Shown one piece after another: positions 22,401 through 34,813 of a stretch of 64,000 nt of DNA. This stretch comes from Paraescarpia echinospica (taxonomy: Eukaryota; Annelida; Polychaeta; Sabellida; Siboglinidae): NCBI GenBank assembly GCA_020002185.1, contig CM034533.1, positions 40,776,021 through 40,840,020 on the forward strand, read 5' to 3'. Positions within the stretch are counted from its first letter, which is position 1, and every line of letters starts with the position of its first letter. A program made the position numbers and the translations under genes. The notes below the pieces were generated by a model, which was not told the origin of the DNA, ran no database searches, and worked only from the letters and a program-made list of their open reading frames with translations.

Positions 22401-25400
22401 AGCTGCAACAACCACAACAACTGAAGCTCCAACAACCACAACAACTGAAGCTCCAACAACCACAACTACTGAAGCTGTAACAACCACTACAACTGAAGCT
22501 GCAACAACCACTACAACTGAAGCTCCAACAACTACAACAACTGAGGCTCCAACAACCACAACTACTGAACCACTTACTACATCAACAAGTGAAGCTCCAA
22601 CAACCACAACAACTGAAGTGCCAACAACTACAACTACTGAAGCACCGACAACTACAACAACTGAAGCTCCAACAACGACAACTACTCAAGCTCAAACAAC
22701 CACAACTACTGAAGCTGTAACAACTACAACTGAAGCACCAACAACCACAACTACTGAAGTTCCAACAACCACAACAACTGAAGCTCCAACAACTACAACA
22801 ACTGAGGCTCCAACAACCACAACTACTGAACCACTTACTACTTCAACAAGTGAACCTCCAACAACCACAACAACTGAAGTGCCAACAACTACAACTACTG
22901 AAGCTCCGACAACTACAACAACTGAAGCTCCAACAACGACAACTACTCAAGCTCCAACAACCACAACTACTCAAGCTGTAACAACTACAAATGAAGCTCC
23001 AACAACCACAACTACTGAAGCTCCAACAACCACAACAACTGAAGAGCCAACAACAAATGCAACTGATGCTCCGACAACCACAACAACTGAAGCTCCAACG
23101 ACAGCAACTGAAGCTCCAACAACCACAACTACTGAAGCTGTAACAACCACTACAACTGAAGCTCCAACAACCACAATGACTGAAGCTCCAACAACCACAA
23201 CTACTGAAGCTCCAACAACCACAACAACTGAAGTGCCAACAACAAGAACAACTGATGCTCCGACAACCACAACAACTGAAGCTCCAACAACGACAACTAC
23301 TGAAGCTCCAACAACCACAACTACTGAAGCTGTAACAACCACTACAACTGAAGCTCAAACAACCACAACTACTGAAGCTCCAACAACCACAACTACTGAA
23401 GCTCCAACAACCACAACAACTGAAGTGCCAACAACAAAAGCAACTGATGCTCCGACAACAACAACAACTGAAGCTCCAACGACAACAACTGAAGCTCCAA
23501 CAACCACAACTACTGAAGCTGTAACAACCACTACAACTGAAGCTCCAACAACCACAATGACTGAAGCTCCAACAACCACAACTACTGAAGCTCCAACAAC
23601 CACAACAACTGAAGTGCCAACAACAAGAACAACTGATGCTCCGACAAGCACAACAACTGAAGCTCTAACAACGACATCTACTGAAGATCCAACAACCACA
23701 AGTACTGAACCTTTAACAACCACTACAACTGAAGCTCCAACAACTACAACAACTGAGGCTCCAACAACCACAACTACTGAACTATTTACTACATCAACAA
23801 GTGAAGCTCCAACAACCACAACAACTGAAGTGCCAACAACTACTACTACTGAAGCTCCGACAACCACAACAACTGAAGCTCCAACAATGACAACTACTGA
23901 AGCTCCAACAACCACAACTACTGAAGCTGTAACAACCACTACAACTGAAGCTGCAACAACCACAACAACTGAAGCTCCAACAACCACAACAACTGAAGTT
24001 CGAACAACCACAACAGCTGAATCACCAACAACTACAACTACTGAAGTTCCAACAACTACAACATCTGAAGTTCCAACAACCACAACTAAAGCTCCGACAA
24101 CCACAACAACTGAAGCTACAACAACAACTACTGAAGCTCCAACAACCACAACTACTGAAGCTATAACAACCACAACAACTGAAGCTCCAACAACCACAAC
24201 TACTGAAGCTCCAACAACCACAACTACTGAAGCTCCAACAACCACAACTACTGAAGCTCCAACAACCACTACAAGTGAAGCTGCAACAACCACAACAACT
24301 GAAGTGCCAACAACAAGAACAACTGATGCTCCGACAACCACAACAACTGAAGCTCTAACAACGACAACTACTGAAGATCCAACAACCACAAGTACTGAAG
24401 CTTTAACAACCACTACAACTGAAGCTCCAACAACTACAACAACTGAAGCTCCAACAACCACAACTACTGAACTATTTACTACGTCAACAAGTGAAGCTCC
24501 AACAACCACAACAACTGAAGTGCCAACAACTACTAATACTAAAGCTCCGACAACCACAACAACTGAAGCTGTAACAACCACTACAACTGAAGCTGCAACA
24601 ACCACAACAACTGAAGCTCCAACAACCACAACAACTGAAGATCCAACAACCACAACTACTGAAGCTGTAACAAACGCTACAACTGAAGCTGCAACAACCA
24701 CTACAACTGAAGCTCCAACAACTACAACAACTGAGGCTCCAACAACTACAACTACTGAACCACTTACTACTTCAACAAGTGAAGCTCCAACAACCACAAC
24801 AACTGAAGTGCCAACAACTACAACTACTGAAGCTCCGACAACTACAACAACTGAAGCTCCAACAACGACAACTACTCAAGCTCAAACAACCACAACTACT
24901 GAAGCTGTAACAACTACAACTGAAGCACCAACAACCACAACTACTGAAGTTCCAACAACCACAACAACTGAAGCTCCAACAACTACATCAACTGAGGCTC
25001 CAACAACCACAACTATTGAACCACTTACTACTTCAAAAAGTGAAGCTCCAACAACCACAACAACTGAAGTGCCAACAACTACAACTACTGAAGCTCCGAC
25101 AACTATAACAACTGAAGCTCCAACAACGACAACTACTCAAGCTCAAACAACCACAACTACTGAAGCTGTAACAACTACAACTGAAGCTCCTACAACCACA
25201 ACTACTGAAGCTCCAACAACCACAACAACTGAAGTGCCAACAACAAAAGCAACTGATGCTCCGACAACCACAACAACTGAAGCTCCAACGACAACAACTG
25301 AAGCTCCAACAACCACAACTACTGAAGCTGTAACAACCACTACAACTGAAGCTCCAACAACCACAATGACTGAAGCTCCAACAACCACAACTACTGAAGC

Positions 25401-28400
25401 TCCAACAACCACAACAACTGAAGTGCCAACAACAAGAACAACTGATGCTCCGACAACCACAACAACTGAAGCTCTAACAACGACATCTACTGAAGATCCA
25501 ACAACCACAAGTACTGAACCTTTAACAACCACTACAACTGAAGCTCCAACAACTACAACAACTGAGGCTCCAACAACCACAACTACTGAACTATTTACTA
25601 CATCAACAAGTGAAGCTCCAACAACCACAACAACTGAAGTGCCAACAACTACTACTACTGAAGCTCCGACAACCACAACAACTGAAGCTCCAACAATGAC
25701 AACTACTGAAGCTCCAACAACCACAACTACTGAAGCTGTAACAACCACTACAACTGAAGCTGCAACAACCACAACAACTGAAGCTCCAACAACCACAACA
25801 ACTGAAGTTCGAACAACCACAACAGCTGAATCACCAACAACTACAACTACTGAAGTTCCAACAACTACAACATCTGAAGTTCCAACAACCACATCTACTG
25901 AAGCTCCGACAACCACAACAACTGAAGCTACAACAACAACTACTGAAGCTCCAACAACCACAACTACTGAAGCTATAACAACCACAACAACTGAAGCTCC
26001 AACAACCACAACTACTGAAGCTCCAACAACCACAACTACTGAAGCTCCAACAACCACAACTACTGAAGCTCCAACAACCACTACAAGTGAAGCTGCAACA
26101 ACCACAACAACTGAAGTGCCAACAACAAGAACAACTGATGCTCCGACAACCACAACAACTGAAGCTCTAACAACGACAACTACTGAAGATCCAACAACCA
26201 CAAGTACTGAAGCTGTAACAACCACTACAACTGAAGCTGCAACAACCACAACAACTGAAGTGCCAACAACAAGAACAACTGATGCTCCGACAACCACAAC
26301 AACTGAAGCTCTAACAACCACTACAACTGAAGCTCCAACAACTACAACAACTGAGGCTCCAACAACCACAACTACTGAACTATTTACTACGTCAACAAGT
26401 GAAGCTCCAACAACCACAACAACTGAAGTGCCAACAACTACTACTACTGAAGCTCCGACAACCACAACAACTGAAGCTCCAACAATGACAACTACTGAAG
26501 CTCCAACAACCACAACTACTGAAGCTGTAACAACCACTACAACTGAAGCTGCAACAAACACAACAACTGAAGCTCCAACAACCACAACAACTGAAGTGCG
26601 AACAACTACAACTACTGAAGCTCCGACAACTACAACAACTGAAGCTCCAACAACGACAACTACTCAAGCTCAAACAACCACAACTACTGAAGCTGTAACA
26701 ACTACAACTGAAACACCAACAACCACAACTACTGAAGTTCCAACAACCACAACAACTGAAGTGCCAACAACTACAACTACTGAAGCTCCGACAACCACAA
26801 CAACTGAAGCTCCAACAACGACAACTACTGAAGCTCCAACAACCACAACTACTGAAGCTGTAACAACCACTACAACTGAAGCTGCAACAACCACAACAAC
26901 TGAAGCTCCAACAACCACAACAACTGAAGCTCCAACAACCACAACTACTGAAGCTGTAACAACTACAACTGAAGCACCAACAACCACAACTACTGAAGCT
27001 CCAACAACCACAACAACTGAAGTGCCAACAACTACTACTACTGAAGCACTGACAACCACAACAACTGAAGCTCCAACAATGACAACTACTGAAGCTCCAA
27101 CAACCACAACTACTGAAGCTGTAACAACCACTACAACTGAAGCTGCAACAACCACAACAACTGAAGCTCCAACAACCACAACAACTGAAGCTCCAACAAC
27201 CACAACTACTGAAGCTGTAACAACCACTACAACTGAAGCTGCAACAACCACTACAACTGAAGCTCCAACAACTACAACAACTGAGGCTCCAACAACCACA
27301 ACTACTGAACCACTTACTACATCAACAAGTGAAGCTCCAACAACCACAACAACTGAAGTGCCAACAACTACAACTACTGAAGCACCGACAACTACAACAA
27401 CTGAAGCTCCAACAACGACAACTACTCAAGCTCAAACAACCACAACTACTGAAGCTGTAACAACTACAACTGAAGCACCAACAACCACAACTACTGAAGT
27501 TCCAACAACCACAACAACTGAAGCTGCAACAACTACAACAACTGAGGCTCCAACAACCACAACTACTGAACCACTTACTACATCAACAAGTGAAGCTCCA
27601 ACAACCACAACAACTGAAGTGCCAACAACTACAACTACTGAAGCACCGACAACTACAACAACTGAAGCTCCAACAACGACAACTACTGAAGCTCAAACAA
27701 CCACAACTACTGAAGCTGTAACAACTACAACTGAAGCACCAACAACCACAACTACTGAAGTTCCAACAACCACAACAACTGAAGCTCCAACAACTACAAC
27801 AACTGAAGCACCAACAACCACAACTACTGAAGCTCCAACAACCACAACAACTGAAGTGCCAACAACAAAAGCAACTGATGCTCCGACAACCACAACAACT
27901 GAAGCTCCAACGACAACAACTGAAGCTCCAACAACCACAACTACTGAAGCTGTAACAACCACTACAACTGAAGCTCCAACAACCACAATGACTGAAGCTC
28001 CAACAACCACAACTACTGAAGCTCCAACAACCACAACAACTGAAGTGCCAACAACAAGAACAACTGATGCTCCGACAACCACAACAACTGAAGCTCCAAC
28101 AACGACAACTACTGAAGCTCCAACAACCACAACTACTGAAGCTGTAACAACCACTACAACTGAAGCTCAAACAACCACAACTACTGAAGCTCCAACAACC
28201 ACAACTACTGAAGCTCCAACAACCACAACAACTGAAGTGCCAACAACAAAAGCAACTGATGCTCCGACAACAACAACAACTGAAGCTCCAACGACAACAA
28301 CTGAAGCTCCAACAACCACAACTACTGAAGCTGTAACAACCACTACAACTGAAGCTCCAACAACCACAATGACTGAAGCTCCAACAACCACAACTACTGA

Positions 28401-29965
28401 AGCTCCAACAACCACAACAACTGAAGTGCCAACAACAAGAACAACTGATGCTCCGACAACCACAACAACTGAAGCTCTAACAACGACATCTACTGAAGAT
28501 CCAACAACCACAAGTACTGAACCTTTAACAACCACTACAACTGAAGCTCCAACAACTACAACAACTGAGGCTCCAACAACCACAACTACTGAACTATTTA
28601 CTACATCAACAAGTGAAGCTCCAACAACCACAACAACTGAAGTGCCAACAACTACTACTACTGAAGCTCCGACAACCACAACAACTGAAGCTCCAACAAT
28701 GACAACTACTGAAGCTCCAACAACCACAACTACTGAAGCTGTAACAACCACTACAACTGAAGCTGCAACAACCACAACAACTGAAGCTCCAACAACCACA
28801 ACAACTGAAGTTCGAACAACCACAACAGCTGAATCACCAACAACTACAACTACTGAAGTTCCAACAACTACAACATCTGAAGTTCCAACAACCACAACTA
28901 CTGAAGCTCCGACAACCACAACAACTGAAGCTACAACAACAACAACTGAAGCTCCAACAACCACAACTACTGAAGCTCCAACAACCACAACTACTGAAGC
29001 TCCAACAACCACAACTACTGAAGCTCCAACAACCACTACAAGTGAAGCTGCAACAACCACAACAACTGAAGTGCCAACAACAAGAACAACTGAAGCTCCA
29101 ACAACCACAACTACTGAAGCTGTAACAACCATTACAACTGAAGCTCCAACAACCACAATGACTGAAGCTCCAACAACCACAACTACTGAAGCTCCAACAA
29201 CCACAACAACTGAAGTGCCAACAACAAGAACAACTGATGCTCCGACAACCACAACAACAGAAGCTCTAACAACGACATATACTGAAGATCCAACAACCAC
29301 AAGTACTGAACCTTTAACAACCACTACAACTGAAGCTCCAACAACTACAACACCTGAGGCTCCAACAACCACAACTACTGAACTATTTACTAAATCAACA
29401 ACTGAAGTGCCAACAACTACTACTACTGAAGCTCCGACAACCACAACAACTGAAGCTCCGACAACCACAACAAGTGAAGCTACAACAACAACAACTACTG
29501 AAGCTCCAACAACCCCAACTACTGAAGCTATAACAACCACAACAACTGAAGCTCCAACAACCACAACTACTGAAGCTCCAACAACCACAACTACTGAAGC
29601 TCCAACAACCACAACTACTGAAGCTCCAACAACCACTACAAGTGAAGCTGCAACAACCACAACAACTGAAGTGCCAACAACCACAACAACTGAAGCTCCA
29701 ACAACCACAACTACTGATGCGCTAACAACCACAACTACTGAACCTCCAACAACCACAACAACTGAAGCTCCAACAACTACAACTACTGAAACTCCAACAA
29801 CCACAACTACTGAAGGTCCAACAACCACAACTGCTGAAGCTCCAACAACCACGGTATCTGCTTGTTTTGGACACCCATGTCTGAATGGAGCCACGTGTAA
29901 CAGCAATGGATTGTTATTCACCTGTCACTGTGTTGCAGGGTTTACAGGTGTTGACTGTGGTAGTG
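16432..29965 (+). CDS. giant Thr-rich mucin exon with terminal EGF domain
   Basis: An open frame of 4,511 complete codons starts at ATG 16432. It opens with a signal peptide (MINKQARQYVRCYV, then a hydrophobic ILVLMIAVVSS), followed by CEDVTC. Residues of about 35 to 4470 are tandem copies of PTTTTTEA and variants (EV, EAV, EAQ, EDP, ELF, EPL, TDAP), DNA period 24 bp, about 550 units. Such Pro/Thr tracts are dense O-glycosylation sites; a few NTT sequons lie near the N-terminus. The exon ends with an EGF-like domain of six Cys (CFGHPC, NGATC, FTCHC, GVDC; about residues 4478-4509) and the donor GTAAGT at 29966, phase 1. Predicted role: gel-forming or surface-bound secreted mucin. The gene continues into the EGF exons downstream. 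The exact length is uncertain because near-identical duplications may be misassembled. Confidence 0.9.
16850..23530 (+). repeat. 3.3-kb higher-order tandem duplication within the mucin array
   Basis: Sequence at about 16850-20150 recurs at about 20150-23530, offset 3,297 bp at first and 3,345 bp after a 48-bp in-frame insertion near 21450-21480. Unit variants appear in the same order in both copies and only scattered single-base differences were noticed (for example near 17300/20597). Both offsets are multiples of three, so the frame is kept. Confidence 0.9.
23430..29095 (+). repeat. 0.9-kb block repeated three times in the mucin array
   Basis: A block containing KATDAPTTTTTEAPTTTTEA..., ELFTTSTSE, EVRTTTTAESP and SEVPTTTT begins at about 23431, 25240 and 28243 and extends roughly 850-930 bp each time. 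Further partial copies lie between. This is a second level of duplication above the 24-bp unit. Confidence 0.75.
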
Positions 29966-31462
29966 GTAAGTTTAATTTTATGTTTGATTTCTTGTTCTTT
30001 ATTTACTGGTAATGTTGTTGATGTTTTCTTTAAAATTTGTCAGGCGGTGGTAATTCAGTGCATGCCTAAAAAGTAATTCCCTGTATGAACTTTTAGAGCT
30101 TAAACTTTTTTTAAACTCAAAACTATGTATTTAATCTGATATTATGAGCTAAATCTCAGTAATAGCTGATGTATGAAAACGTCTGTCTCAGTTATTGGGT
30201 TTGTACACCATATATTGCTTTAAATGCAATCTTATGTAACATTATGTAAAACATGCAAGTTGACGTTAAATGTGTGACAGCGGATTAACAATGTGTTTTT
30301 CTGTGGAGTACAACAACAAACTAAAGTATGTGAAAAGTCATCCCGAATCTTTAATTGCAGGATTTATGTTTCTTCACTGCAACTGATGATGCCATTTTCT
30401 TAACTTGTTTGGTAAACTTAGAGGGAATATTAGATTCTTTAACGTTTATTTGTTCTGATTTCTGAGCTTATTTCATTAGAAATTGTTTATCCACAACGTA
30501 TTTTGTTGTATTCAGATATCCAAAGATATCAAGTAGTTTTTTTGTGAGATAATGAATACTGAATAAATATTAACTAATTGCAATTTGTTGAAACGATTAA
30601 TACATTTAAATAATTGTTTTTATAAATGATATACCATTCTTATGTACTCTGTTATGAACAGATCATTGAATGCAATGATTATTGATTATGTTTTAATTTA
30701 ATTTTTATATACCAAAAACACAACATTTACTTTGCAACTGATGGTTATTAAGTGTATGGCTAAAATGTGATTTCATGTCTCAACATTACATTGTAAACAC
30801 CATAAATAATTTGCATTTATAATTATATATACGCTATCAGAATCTTGGAAAAGGACATACCGGTACGTTCACAATAAAAAAAAGGAAATGAACTGTCGCA
30901 ATAAGGAACACGTTGTCTTTGAGACGTGATCAAATGTTTCTTATATTCGGTTGGCTTTATATCCACGGGCATATTACAAATATTAGGACAGAACCGGGAT
31001 TTCGAAGTTGTTCCTATTAATTTATAGACTAGCGAAAGTCCACTGTAAATACGGTGTATGTCGAATTAGTAGTGCCACCTAGCGTACAATATTAAAATTA
31101 ACAAAATGTCACAAAACTAGTTGGCCTCAATTCTTGACTTTGTCTAAACTCCCAGTGACCGGTATACTGAATAATTACGAATTATCTAATCGGTTGTATT
31201 TTTCATCGATATTGAGATACCATTTAATAGCAAATAGTTAGCATGTTCGCATACTAACCATTTGAACTCCACAATCAGACACCGACGTCGTCTGCTCACG
31301 ACACGTTATGAGGACGGCCTAGTTGCAGGGCAAGGCATTAAAGCCTGCGTAGCAAGGCTGTATTCGCTAGAGGGTGCCACCATACGGAAATGCTGCTCCG
31401 TAGGTGCAAGTTTTGTATGTGCAACGTTGTGTTAACGAGTTCTATACTCTTCATGTTTCAGA
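29966..31462 (+). other. intron, no feature seen
   Basis: AT-rich intron after the mucin exon. No repeat or RNA was recognised. TGCCACCTAGCG at about 31072 is one base off a CTCF-type core. Confidence 0.5.
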
Positions 31463-31574
31463 AATACGTGAATGTGACAGCTATCCCTGTATGAACTGAG
31501 CACCATGTGTCGACTCAGTTAATCGTATAGCAATACTTGTACACATGGCTACTCCGGGGACAGATGCGAGACTG
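31463..31574 (+). pseudogene. dead EGF exon of the mucin gene
   Basis: It follows a good acceptor (TTCATGTTTCAG, ends 31462). In the phase-1 frame it reads EIRECDSYPCMN and then TGA, where functional copies have Gly (NGA). It then reads APCVDSVN. A 2-bp deletion shifts the frame, after which SNTCTHGYSGDRCETD is recovered. The donor position has AT instead of GT (CTG|ATAAAG). The exon is 112 bp, against 114 bp for the intact EGF exons. Three independent lesions make use in the mRNA very unlikely. Confidence 0.85.
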
Positions 31575-31958
31575 ATAAAGCTTTGTAACGTCATCAGTTT
31601 TTTTAAAGGGGCCCTGTTCGCCTGTATTGTATATACATTGCGCTATTCCACAGCAGAAGTATTTTGTCGGTCGACGCTTGGTGTCTGCGGGTATTTATAG
31701 AACAGTCTCGTGCAGGCGATATGTTTTCCGTCGTTAGTTCTCGGGAACACACGACACGAGTGCGCTGAGTAGTGATTGTGTTGTTGATAAGGATTTATTT
31801 ATGACATATTATAGGAACTTGTCTTTAGTAACCACACAGCATAATCATATAGCATTATTGGAAATTGACAATACTATGAAAGAAAGGGGTAACATCACCA
31901 GACGTTGCAGCAACATGTTCTATTAAACGTATATTATATTACGTGTGCACTGTTTCAG
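31575..31958 (+). other. intron, no feature seen
   Basis: No repeat or gene was recognised between the dead exon and the next EGF exon. Confidence 0.5.
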
Positions 31959-32072
31959 ACGTGGATGAATGTGGAAGCAGCCCTTGCTTGCATGGAGCCA
32001 ATTGTGTCGACGCCATCAATTCCTACAGCTGCACATGCAGCGCAGGATACACGGGCGGCTTCTGCGAGATAG
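31959..32072 (+). CDS. calcium-binding EGF exon 1 of the mucin gene
   Basis: A 114-bp exon between acceptor TGTTTCAG and donor GTAAGT, phase 1 on both sides, encoding one complete EGF domain: DVDECGSSPC, then LHGANC, CVDAINSYSC and AGYTGGFCE. The DVDE start and the C-x-D-x4-Y-x-C pattern (CVDAINSYSC) are the hallmarks of calcium-binding EGF with a possible hydroxylated Asp. Symmetric phase-1 exons allow gain or loss of domains without frameshift. Confidence 0.9.
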   Translation, partial: TWMNVEAALACMEPIVSTPSIPTAAHAAQDTRAASAR

Positions 32073-32199
32073 GTAAGTCAGCTTTTTGATCGACCAAAAA
32101 GTAATATTTCTCTCCAGATAATGTGGGATACCATTACACTGCCTGCACAATTTCAATTGCCTGTTCCAATTGCTGTTGATAGTACTGTTGCTGTTGCTG

Positions 32200-32270
32200 C
32201 TGTATTTGTATTTATGTGTGTGTGCGTATGTGTGTGTGTGGTGTGTGTGTGTGTGTGTGTTGTATATTTC
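32200..32270. repeat. (TG)n microsatellite
   Basis: TGTGTG-rich run within the intron between EGF exons 1 and 2, with interruptions. Confidence 0.8.
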
Positions 32271-32497
32271 TACAGCAGTATGTACATCGTTATGATATAT
32301 CTGGATCATCATTTCTGAAGTATTCATTGCCAGCAATTATAAGGATGTTATTCGAAAACAGATCTATTCACATTTTACTTAATATATATTATATTATACC
32401 GCGGGTGAACCACCCAAACCTTGTCGCTGGATCATGTGACCATTTGTGAAAGTTACACTGCCTTTATTCGTATTGCTCTGCGTGTTGTTCCGGGCAG

Positions 32498-32611
32498 ATA
32501 TCGACGAGTGCGCCAGTTCTCCGTGTGTCAACGGAGCGACATGTTTCGACGGAGTCAACAGATACAGCTGCAACTGTGCGACAGGTTACGCTGGCGACCG
32601 GTGTGAGACAG
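32498..32611 (+). CDS. calcium-binding EGF exon 2 of the mucin gene
   Basis: A 114-bp phase 1-1 exon: acceptor GGGCAG, donor GTATGT. It encodes [26 protein letters not shown] and [13 protein letters not shown]. It matches the calcium-binding EGF consensus. It is nearly identical to exon 3 (33530), and the following introns are also alike, so one of the two arose by local duplication. Confidence 0.9.
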
Positions 32612-33529
32612 GTATGTTTGAACATCAGCTTGTTTGTTGGTACGTCTGGATGACGAGTTGGCGTGACACAAACAGACGCTGTAGCTTGAGTATTATAAAT
32701 GGTTGAAGTAATTCCATAGTATCTGCTTAACTGAGGAGTGGATAACAGAATCAGCCATTAAATTGAATTAAAATTATTGGTTGGGGTGGGATCTTTATTT
32801 AGTCCTGTTGTTTTATTAATGCACGGCTATAGCGAATTAGAGGCTCGTTAGAATCAAGTTGGTCTAGATCAAAGTGAGTATACTAAATGGAGTTCAGTAT
32901 ATTGGCAATAGTGTTTTGAACAATGTCTGATTTTTTTATATATTCTCTCTGTTTTGATCAATATTGTGAAAGCATTTCTGCCACATTTACTACACCTTAC
33001 ACGAGTTACTCAAATTGTGGGTCATGAAACATACATTATGTTTTAACATGGACCTCGTTAGTCAATAGGCAGTTCCATTTACTAGTAGCTGTTTGCTATA
33101 TGTATCGTTTGTCACATAACTGATTGGCTGGTCACACGTTCTCCAGAAGTGACGTGCCGTGTTAGTGTTACGTGTATAGATAGATAGATAGATAGATAGA
33201 TACGGATATCATGGCAGCCTTTTGTGAATGCAGTATTTATATGTGCATAATACATTTTTAGAATCTATCTCAATAAAGGACATGGCTACGTTTTAAGGCA
33301 ATTCACATTAGACGTATAAGAACACATTTAATTGGTCAAGAAAACAAGTAATTATACATCAGTTGGTGTTTAGACATGATTCAACATTTCCTCTGGTACA
33401 AAATCACTCAGGCGTGCCATGGTCGAAGACCAACAGACAACCTGCACTTAACGCTGGGAGCTTGTATAGGATAGTTTAAATTGTATGTTATCGTTCTGCT
33501 GTTCGTATGCTGTTTGTGACCTTGTACAG
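32612..33529 (+). repeat. duplicated intron, copy 1
   Basis: Matches 33644-34607 almost throughout, at an offset of 1,032 bp near the start. It differs by scattered substitutions, by a longer GATA run (33177-33202) and by the absence of about 75 bp that are present in copy 2 (about 34465-34540). Confidence 0.9.
33175..33204. repeat. (TAGA)n microsatellite
   Basis: About seven TAGA units in copy 1. The matching site in copy 2 near 34200 has only two or three, so the run expanded or contracted after the duplication. Confidence 0.85.
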
Positions 33530-33643
33530 ACATCGACGACTGCGCCATTTCACCTTGTATGAACGGAGCGACATGTTTCGACGGAGTCAACAGATACAGC
33601 TGCAACTGTGTGGCAGGTTACGCTGGCGACCGGTGTGAGACAG
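33530..33643 (+). CDS. calcium-binding EGF exon 3 of the mucin gene
   Basis: A 114-bp phase 1-1 exon with acceptor CTTGTACAG and donor GTATGT. It encodes [26 protein letters not shown] and [13 protein letters not shown]. The usual Glu of the DIDEC motif is Asp here, which should still bind calcium. It is a near copy of exon 2. Confidence 0.9.
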
Positions 33644-34607
33644 GTATGTTTGAACATTAGCTTGTTTGTTAGTACGTCTGGAGGACGTATTGGCGTGACA
33701 CAAATAGACGTTGTAGCTTGAGTATTATAAATAGTTGAAGTAATTCCGTATAATCTGCTTAACTGAGGTGTGGATAACAGAATCAGCCGTTAAATTGAAT
33801 TAAAATTATTGGTTGGGGTGGGACCTTTATTTATTCCCGTTGTTTTATCAATTATAGCGAATTAGAGGCTCGTTAGAATCAAGTTGGTCTGGATCAAAGT
33901 GAGTATACTAAATTAAGTTCATTGTATTGGCAATAGTGTTTTGAACAATGTCTGGTTTTTTATATATTCTATTTGTTTTGATCAATATTGTGAAAGCGTT
34001 TCTGCAACAGTTACTACACCTTACACGAGTTACTCAAATTGTGACGCTGGGTCATGAAACATATATTATGTTTTAACATGGAACTCGTTAGCCAATAGGC
34101 AGTTCCAACTACTAGTAGCTGTTTGCTCTATGTATCATTTGTCACATAACTGATTGGCCGGTCACACGTTCTCAAGAAGTGCCGTGTTAGTGTTACGTGT
34201 ATAGCTAGATAGATACGGATATCATGGCAGCCTTTTGTGAATGCAGTATTTATATGTGCATAATATGTTTTTAAAATCTATCTCAATAAAGGACATGGCT
34301 ACGTTTTAAGGCTATTCACATTAGACGTATAAGAACACATTTAATTGGTCAGGAAAACAAGTAATTATACAGCAGTTGACGTTTAGACATGATTCAACAT
34401 TTCTTCTGGTACAAAATCACTTAGGCGTGCCATGGTCGAAGACCAACAGACAACCTGCACTTAACGCACAATTTCTCATAGCATTTATTGTGAAACTGAA
34501 CTACAGCGATATTAGAAATAAATTGAACTTACATTGCAAAATGCTGGGAGCTTGTAACACATAGCTTAAATTGTATGTTATCGTTCTGCTGTTCGTGTAC
34601 ACATATA
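33644..34607 (+). repeat. duplicated intron, copy 2
   Basis: The partner of 32612-33529. Homology stops at about 34607, in GTTCTGCTGTTCGTGTAC, just where copy 1 continues to the acceptor of EGF exon 3. Confidence 0.9.
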
Positions 34608-34696
34608 TGCGCATGCACACATGCAAAAGCGAGCGCATTTACGCGCATACACACCCTCGTGCACGGAACCTAATCTTCTTACCCATACTACTTCAG

Positions 34697-34813
34697 ATAT
34701 TGACGAGTGTGCGAGCGACCCATGTCAAAACGGGGGATCGTGTGAGGACTCAACAAATGGTTACTCGTGCAAATGTTTGCACGACCTCTACATGGGGAAT
34801 CACTGTGAAAATG
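34697..34813 (+). CDS. calcium-binding EGF exon 4 of the mucin gene
   Basis: A 117-bp phase 1-1 exon with acceptor CTACTTCAG and donor GTGAGA. It encodes DIDECASDPC, QNGGSC, CEDSTNGYSC and KCLHDLYMGNHCEN. The loop between Cys 5 and Cys 6 is one residue longer than in exons 1-3. It is more diverged than exons 2 and 3, so it is an older domain. Confidence 0.9.

Noticed and set aside
16467..29921. Many long minus-strand frames (Val/Gly/Ala/Ser-rich or Ser/Cys-rich, up to 584 codons) opposite the mucin exon
   Set aside because: They are the antisense reading of the 24-bp coding repeat, which happens to contain no stops in two frames. Length follows from the repeat, and there is no start context, domain or splice evidence.
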